Positions 22,488-36,335 are shown, counted from the stretch's first letter. The stretch is 64,000 nt of DNA from Myrica gale (GCA_963930655.1 OZ005621.1:11643001-11707000); one strand, 5' to 3'. Numbers and translations: made by a program. Notes: generated by a model not told the origin, from the letters alone.

Positions 22488-22714
22488 AAGGCCATAGCTG
22501 CAAGTGAACCAGATCCCATTGTTGCATATGGCAGCGTGTCAGTTGATCCATGGGGATATATCTGCAAAAATAAATGAATGTAATCATCAGAAATCAACTA
22601 ATCATTCGAGCAAGAAAAAATCTCGACAAGTTACAGTATGCAGATGAGGTCCTGTAATATCAACTCCACCAAGAACCAAAGCAGCTTGGACATGCCCTTG
22701 GTAGCTGGATACCA
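22488..22714 (-). pseudogene. Captured fragment of 20S proteasome beta-2 subunit gene
   Basis: Two exon pieces on the minus strand: 22714-22635 reads [20 protein letters not shown] then HLHT, and 22561-22488 reads [20 protein letters not shown] then AAMA. They are separated by a 73-bp intron with GT donor and TTTTTGCAG acceptor, and the joint HLHT/IYPHGS is exactly that of plant proteasome subunit beta type-7 (PBB). Retained intron means capture from genomic DNA. The rest of the protein, including the catalytic N-terminal threonine region, is absent. Confidence 0.9.
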
Positions 22715-22769
22715 TCTCGACAAGTTAGAATAGATGCGTTTATTTAAAGAAAGGAGAAGTATTCAAAAC

Positions 22770-23020
22770 AAATGAAACTTAACTTGAAAAGGTGCTTCTT
22801 AAGAAGGGTCAGAGCCGTAACAAAATGCACACTGCACGACCCCAAAATGCCATCCTATATGCCAGAACAAATTCTTGAAAAGGTGCTTCTTGAAAAGGTG
22901 CTTCTTAAGAAGGTTACCATCCAATCTACACACTGCACGACCCCAAAATGCCAAAGGCAGTTTAAACATCCCAAAATGCCAGAACAAATTCTCATCCAGA
23001 TAAGCAAACATCCCTAAATT
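22770..23020. repeat. Local direct repeats in the CACTA interior
   Basis: GAAAAGGTGCTTCTTAAGAAGG and shorter relatives occur at about 22786, 22876 and 22894, and CACACTGCACGACCCCAAAA occurs at about 22828 and 22938. Imperfect, 2-3 copies each. They lie between the proteasome and helicase pieces and code for nothing recognisable. Confidence 0.75.
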
Positions 23021-23349
23021 GGATAAAAGACCTGTAAATGCCTTCAGACTCCCAACGTACGAATTCAAATTCAAGCTGAAAAGTGAAATAAGACCACAAA
23101 AAATTCTTCTCACGATTAAAAAAAGGCCAAGGTACATACTGGAAAAAAAAAACAGAGTATGCATTCTCATCTAGCACTCATAACTGACTGCTCCACCCCC
23201 ATGGCCAAAGAAGAACAACTAATGCATGGATTGTATGTCGTGATACCTGTGGGCTTCACCTAGAGAACTAAGCCTTGAATAACTGATGTGACAAGGTCTC
23301 ACAGTATACTTGTATATATAGCATACTTTCTCAAACAGAAGACAAGAGT

Positions 23350-24380
<1,031 letters not shown>

Positions 24381-24429
24381 CGCCATTAAATTGTAGAATG
24401 AGAAGCAAAACCAAAAAGTTGCTCTAAGA

Positions 24430-24720
24430 TAATAGCAATGCACCTTTCCATGCTACTTCAGAAAAGCTCGAACTCCCCGGAACCCCACAAAAAAAAACGT
24501 ACGAATTCCTCCTACGGTATTCCACCCACACCAGCAAGACGTGCACTGCGCACTGCAGAGCGTACCCGCAGATCCAGAGTCGAATCGGCGTGTCGGGGTG
24601 CTCGTCCAACGTGCAGAGCAGCATCTACATACCGGCTTCGAGTAGCCCCAGTCGGCGCGGCGCTCCTCCAATTCGCGGGCAGCAGACTCCGATGGAACTG
24701 CGATGACATAGCTAGAGAGA
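24430..24720 (-). pseudogene. Captured fragment of a RING-type E3 ligase gene
   Basis: On the minus strand, 24709-24630 reads ESAARELEERRADWGYSKPV, and after a frame change 24620-24500 reads [20 protein letters not shown] then [14 protein letters not shown]. These are the conserved N-terminal and transmembrane-segment blocks of membrane RING E3 ligases of the At4g11680/At1g12760 group. The hydrophobic segment normally between SKPV and the DEHP block is deleted, and the RING domain itself is not here. A fragment only. Confidence 0.82.
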
Positions 24721-24943
24721 GTTCACGGAACTTGCTGAACTTGCTGGTTTTTGCAATTTGGGAGGGGAGAGAGATGACAGACGGGAAAGGGGGAATTTGG
24801 GGTGGGCGGGAAAGAAAAAAAGGGCGCCGGGATAGAGTTCACGGAACCCGCGATTTCAAAGTTTTGTTTTTAATTTGTAGTTTTTCAAAAAAATTAATAA
24901 TAAGTTATATTATGTAGTGATGTGTTTTTAATAAATTAAAGGG

Positions 24944-25147
24944 TTAAATACACTTTGACCTCTTATCTTTGAGGTCATTTATATTTTACACCCGATGTAT
25001 TATTTTTGACACATTGAACTTATAAAGTTACACATTTTTTCAATTCGGACCCCGTACCTAAATTGTCTGTCAATTTAGACAAATTCCGTCAAACTTGGGG
25101 TGTAATGTGTAAAAATTTCCAAAGATAAGAGGAGTAATGTGTATTTA
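24944..25147. mobile_element. MITE with terminal inverted repeats
   Basis: The sequence starts GGGTTAAATACACTTTGACC and ends, in inverted form, with TAAATACACATTACTCCTC; both are followed inward by CTTATCTTTG. The middle is non-coding. It lies inside the CACTA element. Superfamily uncertain; Mutator-like is likeliest by style. Target duplication not resolved. Confidence 0.65.
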
Positions 25148-26129
25148 CAACTGATTAATAATAATTTTAATTAAAATTAATTAAAATAAATAATATTTGG
25201 TACTAGTAATAATAATCTTAATTAAAATAAATTAGTAGTAGTAATATATAATACTTATAATATAATACTAGTCCTATATCAATATATCATATATGATGTC
25301 ATGATATGCCATAATATAATATAATATATCATGATATACCAATATTATACTTGAGTGACATACTATATAATATTATACTTGGTGTCATCATTATTTATGT
25401 TAATGTTGATATTACACTAGTGAATCTACATAACACGTTATGATTAAGAATTTGTTAACTAACTAAATTACTAAGACTCTTAGTATGTACTAAACTATTT
25501 TGATTATACATATAATGTTAGAGAATATAATTCAAATACTAAGATCTTCCTCCCAATTAAAAGAGAAAATAACATATGACCTATATGAGTGATAGATTCA
25601 CATGGTATCAGAGCTAAGGTCCTAAGTTCGAGACCTGACTCCGCACTCTATTCAATTTCAATTAAATATTATACGTGTTAGGCCTCTCAATTAAAATAAA
25701 AAAATAACATATGACCTATAGCAGTGTATAACATATGATCTATTGTAGTGTATAATATCTAAACATGTATTATACGATAAATTTTCAATCATACATACTT
25801 AGATGTTTTAGTATATAATCCCTAAATTGATATACATACAATAAAATTCCAGTCATATACACTTAGATATTATTCAATTCGATTGACATACTTGTATTAT
25901 TTCTTTTATTACTATTTAGTATTTATATGATTGGTCAAGGCTCAATAGATGACGTTGCTTATATGTTATATCTTTTTTTCCTTTTGTTTATCGAGTTATT
26001 CTTTGAGTAGAATTAATTTTATGGTATATTTTCTGTGTGAACTTGTATTTTTTTAAGATTGTTTCATTTCAAATATTTTTAATTCTAAGTTTTATGTTTC
26101 TTTTTATTTTTATGCTTTTTAATCATCTT
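25148..26129. other. AT-rich CACTA interior, with a possible TRIM-like remnant
   Basis: Mostly ATAATATA-type DNA with no coding region. At 25613 there is TGGTATCAGAGCT, the standard initiator-Met tRNA primer-site sequence of plant LTR elements, preceded by ATTCACA. The block AATAACATATGACCTAT occurs before it (about 25568) and after it (about 25705) as a direct repeat, so a very small LTR element (TRIM/SMART type) is possible. Confidence 0.4.
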
Positions 26130-26624
26130 GTTCGCACCACTTTTTTCTTGTTCGAACTAGTTAGGATTTTGACAATTATCCTAACTAAAGATTTATTCAA
26201 TGGTGAATTAGCAATTGTCGTCACTATTATGTGTTTGAACTAGATATTTTGGTTCGAACCAAAATTTGGATACTTGTTCGAACCACACTTTTCTTGTTCG
26301 AACGAGATGATTTGGGTGACGAAACTATTTTCGTCGCTAAAGATTTATTTAGTGACGATTTAAAAGTTTTCGTCACAAATATGTATTCGAACGAGATATT
26401 GTCGTTTGAACCAATTTTTGACGATGTGTTCGAACCGGGTTGTGCTTGTTCGAATGAGTCTTGTAGCGACGAAACTATTTATTTAGGGACGATTTAACAA
26501 TTTTTGTCATTAATACTCGTTCGAATGACATTTAACTAGTTCGAACGAGATGAATTACTATTTAGCGACGAAATTGGTTTCTCCACTTATAAGTTCGCCA
26601 CTAAAGAGCAAATTTGTTATAGTG
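26130..26624. repeat. CACTA right subterminal repeat zone
   Basis: About ten TTCGAAC/TTCGAAT motifs occur between 26140 and 26545, interleaved with GCGACGAAAC / TTTCGTCGCTA segments, and the zone ends in TTGTTATAGTG at 26624. This density of short repeats next to the terminus is characteristic of CACTA elements. Confidence 0.88.
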
Positions 26625-26880
26625 TTATTAGGCAGGTATTCTTGAATGAGTATGCATAAACCATCCTTTGGTTACATGTACCAAATTCCTTTTAAGCTGG
26701 CCAAATTAGATGGATTGCTAATCCAAAAGGGACTTACTCCTTAAAATCTGTTTATGGGTTACCAGATCAAACCTTCGAGACCACATCGATCCCCTCCCCT
26801 CGAGTAAGGAAGATGCTCTGGTAATTCCCTTACAAAACATGTGAGACCCCGACTTTGAGACTATTAACATCAATCAGTTA

Positions 26881-29430
26881 GGGTTTCCTTTATATGTTTG
26901 GGAATTTAATAGTGTTAAATTGTGTTAATAATTTAAATGCTATATTTGTTTGAGAATTTTAATAGTGTTAAATTGCGTTATAAGTGCCAATTATGCTATT
27001 CATTTTTGTTTGTCTAAGAATATCCACCTCAATTGCAATATATAAAAGAATTTGAGTTAAAGGCTTTGACTATTGAAAAAAAATTATGATGACAACCAAA
27101 CATGAGGGAGTAAACTTGAATTCTGTGAAGTGGCAAACTGAAGAAAAAATAAAAGTGAAGGAAAGAGATTTGGTGTAATTGGAGAAACGTGAAAAAAGGA
27201 AAATTTGGAAGAAATAAAAAAAACTGCCGCATGAGATAACCAATGGAGATGGCGTTACTAACAAGGTTGGAGGTAGGGTGGTCTTTTCCTCCCAAACAAC
27301 TTGTTTCACGCCATCCTCCCCTCTCCCAATTTTCTTTTTTTTTGTTTCCTTTGTCACTCATGCACACAAATGAGAGAGGAGGGAATGCTCAAGCCGAGAA
27401 GAAGAAGAAGAAGAAAAAGAAGAAAAAGAAAGAAGGGAAGAGGAAGAAGAAGAAGAGAAGAAAAAGAATGAGAATTGCCATGTAGTGATAGGGGGTTCAG
27501 TTGCAGTAGGGAGAACCAAGAGAAGCCAAGGTAAGGGTGGGGGTCTATTGTTGTTGGGGTAAGGGTGGGGGTCAATTATGCTGTGTCAGAAGAGCAAAAG
27601 GCTTGAAGAAACATGAGGGAATTCGAGTAGAGAAGGAAGAAATAAAGCTTAAAAGATCACAGGAGAAAACAAGAGGGAATTCGAGTGGATGGATCTCATA
27701 CCTGCTTGACCACTCTAGAGAATACTTATGCTCTGATGGAGATGCGTCTGAGGGAAGAGGTGATTGCTATGTGTCATGAACTAACTTTCGTGATAACACG
27801 TGTCCTAGTTGTACCGGTTCATCATTAAACGGGAGGACAATATGAAAGAGCGGTTGGAGCATGTTCGTGATTCTATTGGACAAGATCTCAACCAGCCACA
27901 TGTCATCGTTATTCAGACTAGTATTTGACTTATGCTTTGTTAGTCTTTGGCTTCTGATTCAAACTAGTCTCCAACATATGTTTTTTCGCTATTATTTACT
28001 TATGCTTTGTTATCCTTTAGCTTGTACTGGACTTTATGATTACATTTTTTGTTTGGTATTTTATATTAATTATGTTTTTTCATAAGTTTAATTTTATTAC
28101 AATTTGGATGAATGATTTGTACAAATAAACGAATGATTAGTACAAGTGATAAGTTAATCGAACGGTTAGTATACTAAGTTATCGTAGACATGTAGTATAA
28201 ATTATACTTAATTATATGTATGATTCATGTAGTCAAAATGAAGTTCACAAGAAACAAATTAAGTTAAAATTTTGTGTTGAATTATACTTGGTTAGTTAAA
28301 TGATTTAAATAAATTAAATTCAGTGAATTAAATTAATTAAATTGGGATCACTAACCAATTAATGTTGAATTAATCTGTTAGGACGGTGTAACAATACGTT
28401 CGAACGCATAATATGAAACGACAACTTTGGAAACTTCTATAACTATCCGGAGATGTAATGTCACGTCTAGAAAATTTGAGACGTTTATTTAGGAGAAGAT
28501 GAAATTTTATGTTTCGAATTGCTTTAAAGGATTCAACATTTGGCATTTAATGCATTGGAATTTCATCGGACCATGTGTTCTCCAAAGCGTCCGTCAAATA
28601 CGAACTGGTACGACATTTTGAGTTTACCATGTGATATTTTCTCTCAAATGTCTCCTCCCTCATGAATTTTCTTCCCAATTTTGTACATAATATCCTCCAT
28701 TAGAGGGCTTAATCACATCCATGTAAGATTTATTCAATTATAGCATCATTTTAACGGTAATAATCTTGTTTTTTTTGGAGTTTTACATAGAAAAATTCAA
28801 TCCATTTTTTTGTATACTACATTGATTTTGTTGATTACTTTTTTTAAGTGTTAGGATTGTTTAAGTGTATTTTTGAGAGACTTGGTTCTATATTTGGGAG
28901 TGTGTGGTAGGTGGAGGGAGACTGCCATGCTTCGGAAGGTGTTTGCAAAAGTTTAGACTCTGAATCGTATCCTTAAATGGATAGGTTGTCGTTTTGTATG
29001 TGTTCGGATGCATTATCCAATATGTCCGGATGCCTATTTATATTTATTTTGAATATTTGTTTGCTTTGTGTTCTGTTCAAACGACTTTCATTAGATATTT
29101 GGACGTGTTTGGTGGAAACGTCATCATTTTCACCATGGTAGAGTTTTTAAGTTGTCCATTAGAATTATGTCTGAACGCCAAGGATAGAGCATTGGGATGC
29201 TTGTGCAAAAGACACCATCATTTTCATGTTGTCCGGATGGATGTTTCCACCCGTGGGACGTTCAAATAGTAACATTTCACCAAAGTGTTTTGTATATATG
29301 CCATCCGTTCTAACGAATAATTAACCATGCGAACGACTTTTCATTCGTGCGAACGACTTATTCCTTAGTGAGAATGGTACTTCTACCATGCAAACACCTT
29401 GTCTAATGGTGTGAATACTTTTTTGCAGGT
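26881..29430. other. No gene recognised; low-complexity tracts
   Basis: 27397-27460 is a GAA/AAG-rich microsatellite that produces lysine- and glutamate-rich open frames. AATAGTGTTAAATTG occurs twice (about 26909 and 26963). GGTAAGGGTGGGGGTC occurs at about 27530 and 27559. From about 28980 there are scattered TGTCCGGATG and GCGAACGAC motifs resembling CACTA-type subterminal repeats, but no terminus was found. Confidence 0.5.
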
Positions 29431-29479
29431 TAAGAAAAATGAGCAAGTGTCCACGTTTCATGGTTGAGCCTTACAGTAG

Positions 29480-30610
29480 TTAGGCAAATCTATACACACC
29501 TCTATCGTTGGAGGAGCATCGAGCATTGATTATGTCCCAATCGATCGTTTTCATGAGGCAAAGTATCTAGTTAGATTTCAACAACCTAAGATTTGAGAAT
29601 TGGACGCTTCTAGAAGTGGTAAAGCATCAGCGTTGGGTACCATTTCTACCGATGATAGGCGTCGTATCCATGGATTTGGCGCGAGAGTTTTACGCCACTA
29701 TTCTCCTGTTGCCCAACGTCTCAGATCTTAGTTGTGAGTTCACAATCTGCAACCCCTCGAGCTATGAGAGGTTCATGAGCTATGAGAGGCCTCTAGATGC
29801 GTTCCCTTCGATACAACTTTCCAAGGAAGACTAGCATCCTAACATTGAGGCAATTCGAATGATACTGGGTCTGTTAGAGTTGTTTTGGAGGGAAGCAGCG
29901 TGACCATGGGCAGCTGCTTCCCTTTTTGTGGATCATGGACCTGATTATGTTCTACTGCATCGACCCGAAGAAGCACACAACATCAGTTTCTTTTCACTAC
30001 GTCGAGTTGATGTTGCTGGTTGGACGGGGGGCGCTGATTGATCTGGCTGTATACATATATGCATGACTGTCCGTACGAAGGCCCCGTCACAAAATATTGA
30101 TTCGTTGTCGTATGAAGTTCTACTGCTACAGTTCCTCCAAGTCATTCTAGTACTTGAAGGTCCTGACAAGCCTACGTTGCTTTTGCATGGTCCTATCAAC
30201 AAGACTACCTCTTGCTTTCTATGGCCCAGACACGTAGACAGCATGTCGTGCGAAAAGTTGTTGGTAGACGTCAAGAGTAGCCACCAAATACTGAGGAGAT
30301 GTATCCTGGTCAAAGCTCGACCTAGGGACTTCAGGCTGAGATATAGACTAGGTCAAATCGCTTGGTGGAAGAACTGAAGGCTGAGTTGGGTACGACTGTG
30401 CGAGCAGTGTTGAAGCCCACCCATAAGGTGTTGAGTGATATCAGTGCTTGGCTATCGGCTTTGGAGACTATGGTCAGCCAACACGAATCTCAGCTGAAAA
30501 AGGAGGTGGTGGTAGTTCGGTCTGACCTAAAGAACGTGGAATTTGGGGATAGTTGCGAGCACTCACGAGGTGGCTCGGGGACATGGTGGAGCAAGTGAGG
30601 CGTGTCCTTG
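29480..30610 (+). pseudogene. Plant-transposon-protein-like relic with coiled coil
   Basis: Fragments in changing frames read VPFLPMIGVVSMDLAREFYA and PNVSDLSCEFTICNPSS (29640-29770), resembling the plant transposon protein (PTTA-type) domain found near CACTA elements. Later, 30368-30540 reads LKAELGTTVRAVLKPTHKVL and LSALETMVSQHES, a likely coiled coil. Many stops intervene. The assignment is by overall resemblance, so it is tentative. Confidence 0.5.
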
Positions 30611-32400
30611 AGGTTTTACATCTTGCAGATGTGGAGCATTAGCTCCCTTTGGGATTTATTTTATGTTATTTTGTTTATATTATATTTTTAGGACATTTGA
30701 TATAGTTTTGTTATTTCAATTATGTAATTTATATTTTGGACATTTCATATAGCTGTATATTTAGTTTACATTTTGGACATGGGTATTTATGATTTGTAAA
30801 TGAGTACTTCTATTTATTCATCCTTAGTTAAAACATGTTAATTTATATTGTGTTTCTCTTTTTTTTATACTCCTTCAAACTTCAAAACTACTACCACTCT
30901 TAGGATTATATATGTTATTAACACACTTGGGTTTATATTTGTCACTGATATACTTTTCGCGGACACACTTAGGTTTATATTTGATATTAACAAACTTCGA
31001 TTATTTAAAAATTGATAATAAATTGAATGATATGTGTTATAAAGAAAACTATTTTTATAAAAACCATTCATACGGCTCTCTGAACATTTGCACGGGTTAC
31101 TGTGAGGCCAAATGTTGTTGTCTAGTACAAAAAAGACACACTAACAATCAAGCTAACCGTCCACACGTGTTCTTTTTTAATCATTCGTTTGCATCTATAG
31201 GAAGAAACGTTGTCCCTTTTTATCGTGATTCCATGCAGACGTCTCTTAGCTGGTGCGAATAACGAAATTTAAGGCGACAATGATTTTCCACGAAAAATTA
31301 AAGACAAATATTTCCAAACGGTCATTAGTTCGTCCGGATGGTGAATTTGCGAATTAAAAGGGGGAAATCGCGAACAGTAGCTTAGCAAATAGTAAAAAAA
31401 ATTAAAAAATGTGAATGTTCGAAAAAGTGAAGTGTGGAGCTGGTGTGGGCGTTCAATCTTAACGAAAAGAAGGCAGAAGGAGTAACTCAAGAAGGAATTT
31501 CAATTGGATTCAATTGAGGTTTGTGTATTTAATTTTTTTTTTGATTTTAGGTTGAAAAAAATGCATTTTAGGATTAAAAACATGTTTTTTTTTCGAGTTT
31601 CTAGGTTCTAAAATGATAGGAATACAGTTTGGGGATGGTTGTGTTGTTCATATGTTGATTTGTTTTGGATAATTTACACGTGATTTTTTGGTTTGTTCGT
31701 CAACAGTTGCAGTCTCCTCGGCTTATGGTCCATCCGAACACTCTTGATATGTCTGGACGACTTTGTTAACACGTCCAAGCTTTAATATGTATTGTTCAGA
31801 AGGGTTTAACTCCGTCCGTACTGTTTTTTGCTGTTACAAGAATTACACTGATTCGGATAACGTGTATAATTGTATCTGTCATTGTGACATGTGTTTAGAA
31901 ATTTCGATGCAAATCTCCTTTTGTATTTCGGATACACATTCAACATTGAGCATACACACTCGCTTTTAAGGGTGGGTGTTTAAGCTCAATGTTGTAGGTG
32001 TGCATATGCGGATTGAGGGGAAATATTTTCTAAATTTCTAAAGCACTTGTCACAATGGTCAAGTCAATTTCGTGCAGTATGTGATATTATAAACTTGAAT
32101 GAGATAAGACCTATCAGCCGGAGAAATATGAGTTGAATGTGAATGTCATCCTTGTTTGCATAATTGTATCTGTCATTGTAACATGTATTTTTTTTTCTTT
32201 GAATGAACACTCATTGTGTATTTCATGGAGAATCAATTTCAAAACCTTCTAACCATGTAATGACCTTAGAACTTGAACCGAGCAGTGAGGATTATGAGGG
32301 AAACATAGACGTTGATATGAGAGTGTGTTAGAAGATTTTAAGGCAGGAGCAGAGGTTGTTGGGAATGCTAGTAAAAATATGATGGGTCCTAAAATAAATG
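30611..32400. other. Non-coding, with CACTA-style short motifs
   Basis: No gene found. 31255-31340 contains AAGGCGACAATGATTTTC and GTCCGGATG, and 31715-31790 has CCATCCGAACACTC and TCTGGACGACT, which look like a degraded CACTA subterminal zone. A clear CACTA terminus is not visible. GATTGTGTATAATTGTATCTGTCATTG-type sequence recurs at about 31860 and 32160 in short form. Confidence 0.4.
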
Positions 32401-34260
32401 AATTGGGTTATTGAGAAGGATTTTCTATGTATACCAAGTTATGGGTAGATGGTGAGCGAGATTTGTATCCCGGGTCTAAAAAGCACTCGAAGTTGTACTT
32501 CATTGTTAGGTTACTTCCTTTGAAGTCGAATAATAATTTGACTGTAAAGACGTTTGAAGATGTGTTAGGATTGATAAAAGATGCGCATGATTTGGGATTT
32601 AGCTATGATAACATGCATGTGTACTTAAATGATTGTGTACTATTTTGGAAGGAGTACAATGAGTTACAAGAATTTTCGGTGTTTAGGGCATTGAGGTAGA
32701 AGTACAGTCATAATAGTAAATCAATGGCTCCTCAAAAAGTGTTGCTACATTTTTCTTGAAACCGAAGTTGCAACGGTTCTTTCTATCAAGGTTATGTGCT
32801 GGCACCAAGAGAAGCGTGTGGTTGAAAATGAGATGATGAGGTATCCTGCAGATTCTATAGTATGGAAGGACCTCAATAATAATCATAAATGGTTTGGTTG
32901 GGAATCTTAAAACGTTTGGTTGGGTTTGACATTTGATGAGTTTAATCCTTTTGGCAACATGAGTTTATCGTACAGAACATGGCCAGTGGTACTATTTCCA
33001 TACAATCTGCAGCACTGGAAGTGTATGAAGGATTCAAGTTTCATGCTCTAATTGCTTATTCAGGGTGCAAGAAGCATCGAGAATGATATTGATGTCTATT
33101 TGTAGCCTTTAATAGAATAATTGAAGTACTTGTGGGAAAATGCAGTGCACATGTATGATGCGACATTGTCAGGTTCATTAAAGTTACATGCTGCTTTGCT
33201 TTGGGCAACAAATAAATTTTCGGCTTGTGTTAATCTCTTGGGATGAAGGACTAAAGGACGGTTAGCATGCCCTAATTGCAATACAAACACAACGTCATTT
33301 TGGTTGAAGCATGGGGGCAAACATTGTTTTCTTGGCCATCTCTGGTATTTGCTCATGACACATAGGTGGCGGCATGATGTGGACATATTTGACGGAAAAA
33401 AAGAATTTAGATCAGCGCTTGAATAAGTCACTTGATAAGAGATACTTCAACAACATGCATTGGTACTTTTACGTTCATTTGGGAAGACTCAGAAAAAGTG
33501 TAGATGAGCTGAAAATGAGTTAAGTTGGACGATGCACAACATATTCATTGAGGTTCAATATTTGTTAGAATTGAAACTTCACCATTGTTTGGATGTCATG
33601 CCCATAGAAAAGAATATTCGTGATAATGTTATGGAACTTTGATGAACGTCAATGGTAAGATGAAGGCCTATCTAGTGCTCGGAGGGATTTGACATTAATG
33701 AACATTAAAAAGGAGTTGTATTCGGAGGTTCGAGATCAACAGGAAGTGATGCCTCGAGCATTGTTTACTTTAACGAAGGATGAAAGTAATAAATGTTGTG
33801 AATGGCTAAAGGGGCTTTGTTATTTTGGGTGTATAGTGAATGGAGTTCGATTTCACATGGTCCTTCGTGAACAGTTTCGTAGTACTTAGAATAGTGGTGT
33901 GGTTGTTCCGAGGGACCATGCTGGGGAAGACGTTGATTTTTATGGCCAAGTCGTGGAGTTTTCCATGTTGCGTTATTTGCGCCAGAATTTTGTTTATTAC
34001 TCAAAATATTACTGGTTTGATTTGAGTGCTATAAACTTAGGTCTTGATAAAAGCGCTCGGTTTGTTAGTATTAACACATCTAAAAAATGGTTCAAAGACT
34101 ACTTGTTCGTGCCAACATCTCAGGGGAATCAAGTGTTTTATATCAATGATATGAAATTGGGCGGTTACTGGAAGACTGTTCAAAAGATTACCCCTAGGAG
34201 GAGAATGAGTCTATTTAGCTTTTTGTGGAATTTAGCTCCTTTGACATGATACCGTTGACT
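32400..34260 (+). pseudogene. CACTA transposase relic (TNP2: Transposase_21 plus DUF4216)
   Basis: Recognisable order along the plus strand: ERDLYPGSKKHSKLYFIVRL (32457), ELLKD-like and FSYDNMHVYLNDCVLFWKEY (32600-32655), a degraded middle, ENAVHMYDATLSGSLKLHAA and LLWATNKFSA (33136-33225), RLACPNCNTNTTSFWLKHGG (33260-33318), then DESNKCCEWLKGLCYFGCIV (33778-33838) and the DUF4216 region YYSKYYWFDLS, VFYINDMKLGGYWKTVQKIT (33995-34190). Frameshifts and stops are frequent. The segment between the zinc-like CPNC block and the DUF4216 region is shorter than in intact TNP2 proteins. No catalytic function is possible. Confidence 0.88.
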
Positions 34261-34489
34261 ATAAATGAGTATGGTTCACAACAGTAAGAAATAGAAGAAA
34301 GCAATGATTCCCTGGTCTCGTTAAGTAATGATTGTAGTGATTCTGAAGAGTATGACTTCGAGGACTAAAGTAACTTTATCATTTCAATTTACTTTGTGTT
34401 TGTATTTTATATTCATATTGAGTTACAATGTTGTGTTTTTTCACTAATATTGATTTATTTGGTAAAACGACAACGTCATGCCGGGGGAG

Positions 34490-35870
34490 GAAACCATCTT
34501 CGGTGCGATTTATCTATTCGAGCTGAGAGTAATCTCGGTACACTTGCAGAGTTACATCCTTCACTTAGAGATTTCAACGAATTACAGTCCCCTACCACAA
34601 CCAATTCAGTAGGGACCTAAAGTATTTGTGCTTGTAAGTATCTTACCCTGTTGCTTTGATTAAATATTATGACTTTTCAAATTGTATGCTAACTATTTTT
34701 CAAATTTATTATTCTTTATTTGTAGCGATGTCCAGGATCAAACACAGAAGAGGTAGTACATGCGGGATTGCATTACAAAAGGCTCGTCATGGAGGAAAGA
34801 TAATTGTTCATATCCCTAATGGGCGTATGAGCGATTATAACAAGACATTTTCAATGCTCTCAAGTCATATTGGTGTGCTCGTTCGACATCATGTCCCATT
34901 TCAGACGATTAAGTAGAGGGAAGTCTTCTATCAGGTTAAATCATACGTGATGAACTGAGTGTTGGTAACTGTTATATATGTTAAGGATGACTTCCAATTA
35001 GATTATGACCGACCCGAGGATCGCATCATTGTGATTTCTAAGATGAACACAACATATAGGTCACATAGAAATAGAATGTACCAGCATTGCTTGGTGTTCA
35101 ATCGCAATGAAGAGGTGTTACAACACTTGTATCCCAAGACGAACAAGGAAGAATGAGTTTGTGTCTATGATTCATTAGTGAGCGAGGAATTTCAGGTTAA
35201 AATTTTTTATTCCATCCTGAATATTTATTTTAGTTTATTATTAATTGTCGTAACAATTGTAAATATAAAATACAGAAGAGGAGTGCAATCAACCGGAAGA
35301 AAAGAGTTAAGCTGAAGATTGTACATACATCGGGAGCGTGGTCCTTCCAACGCATGAGAGCGTTGTTAGTAAGTAATAAATTTACGTTTTTAGCTATATT
35401 ACTTAAATATATGACATAGGTATTTTACTATGCACGTGGGATATTTCTTTTGGTATATAGAAAAATCCAGAATATGGATGTCATGTGGACATTAGAAGAT
35501 GCACGGAAAATTTTTGTAAGTTGTAATGTTAGATTTAATGATGCATTCGTTATCTCTTATGTTTCATATATGCTAACTTTATCTTTTTTTCTAAATTCAA
35601 AGGAAAAAATGGAGGCGTTACAGTTGCAACATGAGTCAGAGGGAAAACGGGTTACGTGTGTGGTTTAGACTGTTCTATATGGTTAGTTGGATCATTGTCT
35701 TCAGTATCATTTATTAATTTGTCCTAGAGATTGGAGGAAGCTAGATTAGAGATAGAGGAGATGAAGGCTAGACAGATGGAATATAAAGAACTTTTGGTCA
35801 AGCAGTCAGAAATGGAGCAGACAATGATGGAGCACATCAGACAACTGACATCCAATATGACCCCTAAATA
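34490..35870 (+). pseudogene. CACTA second-gene relic (Transposase_24 / TNPA-like)
   Basis: The relic reads RGSTCGIALQKARHGGKIIV then HIPNGRMSD and SSHIGVLVRHHVPFQTIK (34750-34913), DFQLDYDRPEDRIIVI and MNTTYRSHRNRMYQH (34989-35090), INRKKRVKLKIVHTSGAWSF (35287-35348), and a C-terminal coiled coil LEEARLEIEEMKARQMEYKE (35740-35800). This is the layout of the DNA-binding accessory protein that lies downstream of TNP2 in CACTA elements. Stops and intron-like gaps separate the parts. It follows the TNP2 relic directly, on the same strand, so both came from one element. Confidence 0.85.
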
Positions 35871-35943
35871 GAGAATTTGGTAGGTTATGTATTTTCACTA
35901 ATTGATCAGTAATTATCGATTATGTAGACATTTTATTATTATT

Positions 35944-36135
35944 AGGGATAAATGCCAAATTGGTCCCTGTGCTTTACGTGAAAATCGAATTGGTCCTTGC
36001 GATATGAAAAACATAAATATAGTTCCTAAGCTCTCTACTTTGTTTTGCTGTTGGTCCCTCTCTACATTTTTTGAGTTCTGATGACCAACTCGAAAACTAA
36101 CAATTAGGGTAGACTATCTTAGAGTTATCCTTATA
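35944..36135. mobile_element. One end of a Mutator-like MITE-type element
   Basis: The block AGGGATAAATGCCAAATTGG through GGTCCCTCTCTACATTTTTT has the repeated 'gtccct' phrasing of plant Mutator-like TIRs (compare 4963-5100). The matching opposite end was not found, so it is a fragment. Confidence 0.45.
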
Positions 36136-36149
36136 TATTAAAACCCTAG

Positions 36150-36335
36150 CTGTGTTAGTGTGAGATTTTTTTTCTATTAATTCCCCTATATTTTATTATT
36201 CCGAATTTTACGCTTATACTAATTGTAATCATGTCCATCAACATATTACAATTCACTCCCAAGAATTTCAGATTAATTTGTGAAATCTTTTTTCACTAAC
36301 AATTATAATCGGTTATTAGTAATTATATCTTGGAC
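36150..36335 (-). mobile_element. Copia LTR fragment
   Basis: ACTAATTGTAATCATGTCCATC and following bases match, in the same orientation, part of the copia solo LTR at 48900-48990, and in reverse the LTR at 40170-40260. Ends are truncated. Confidence 0.6.

Noticed and set aside
27243-27485. Lysine-rich open frame
   Set aside because: Its second half is the GAA-type microsatellite translated; no conserved motif, no splice or start support.
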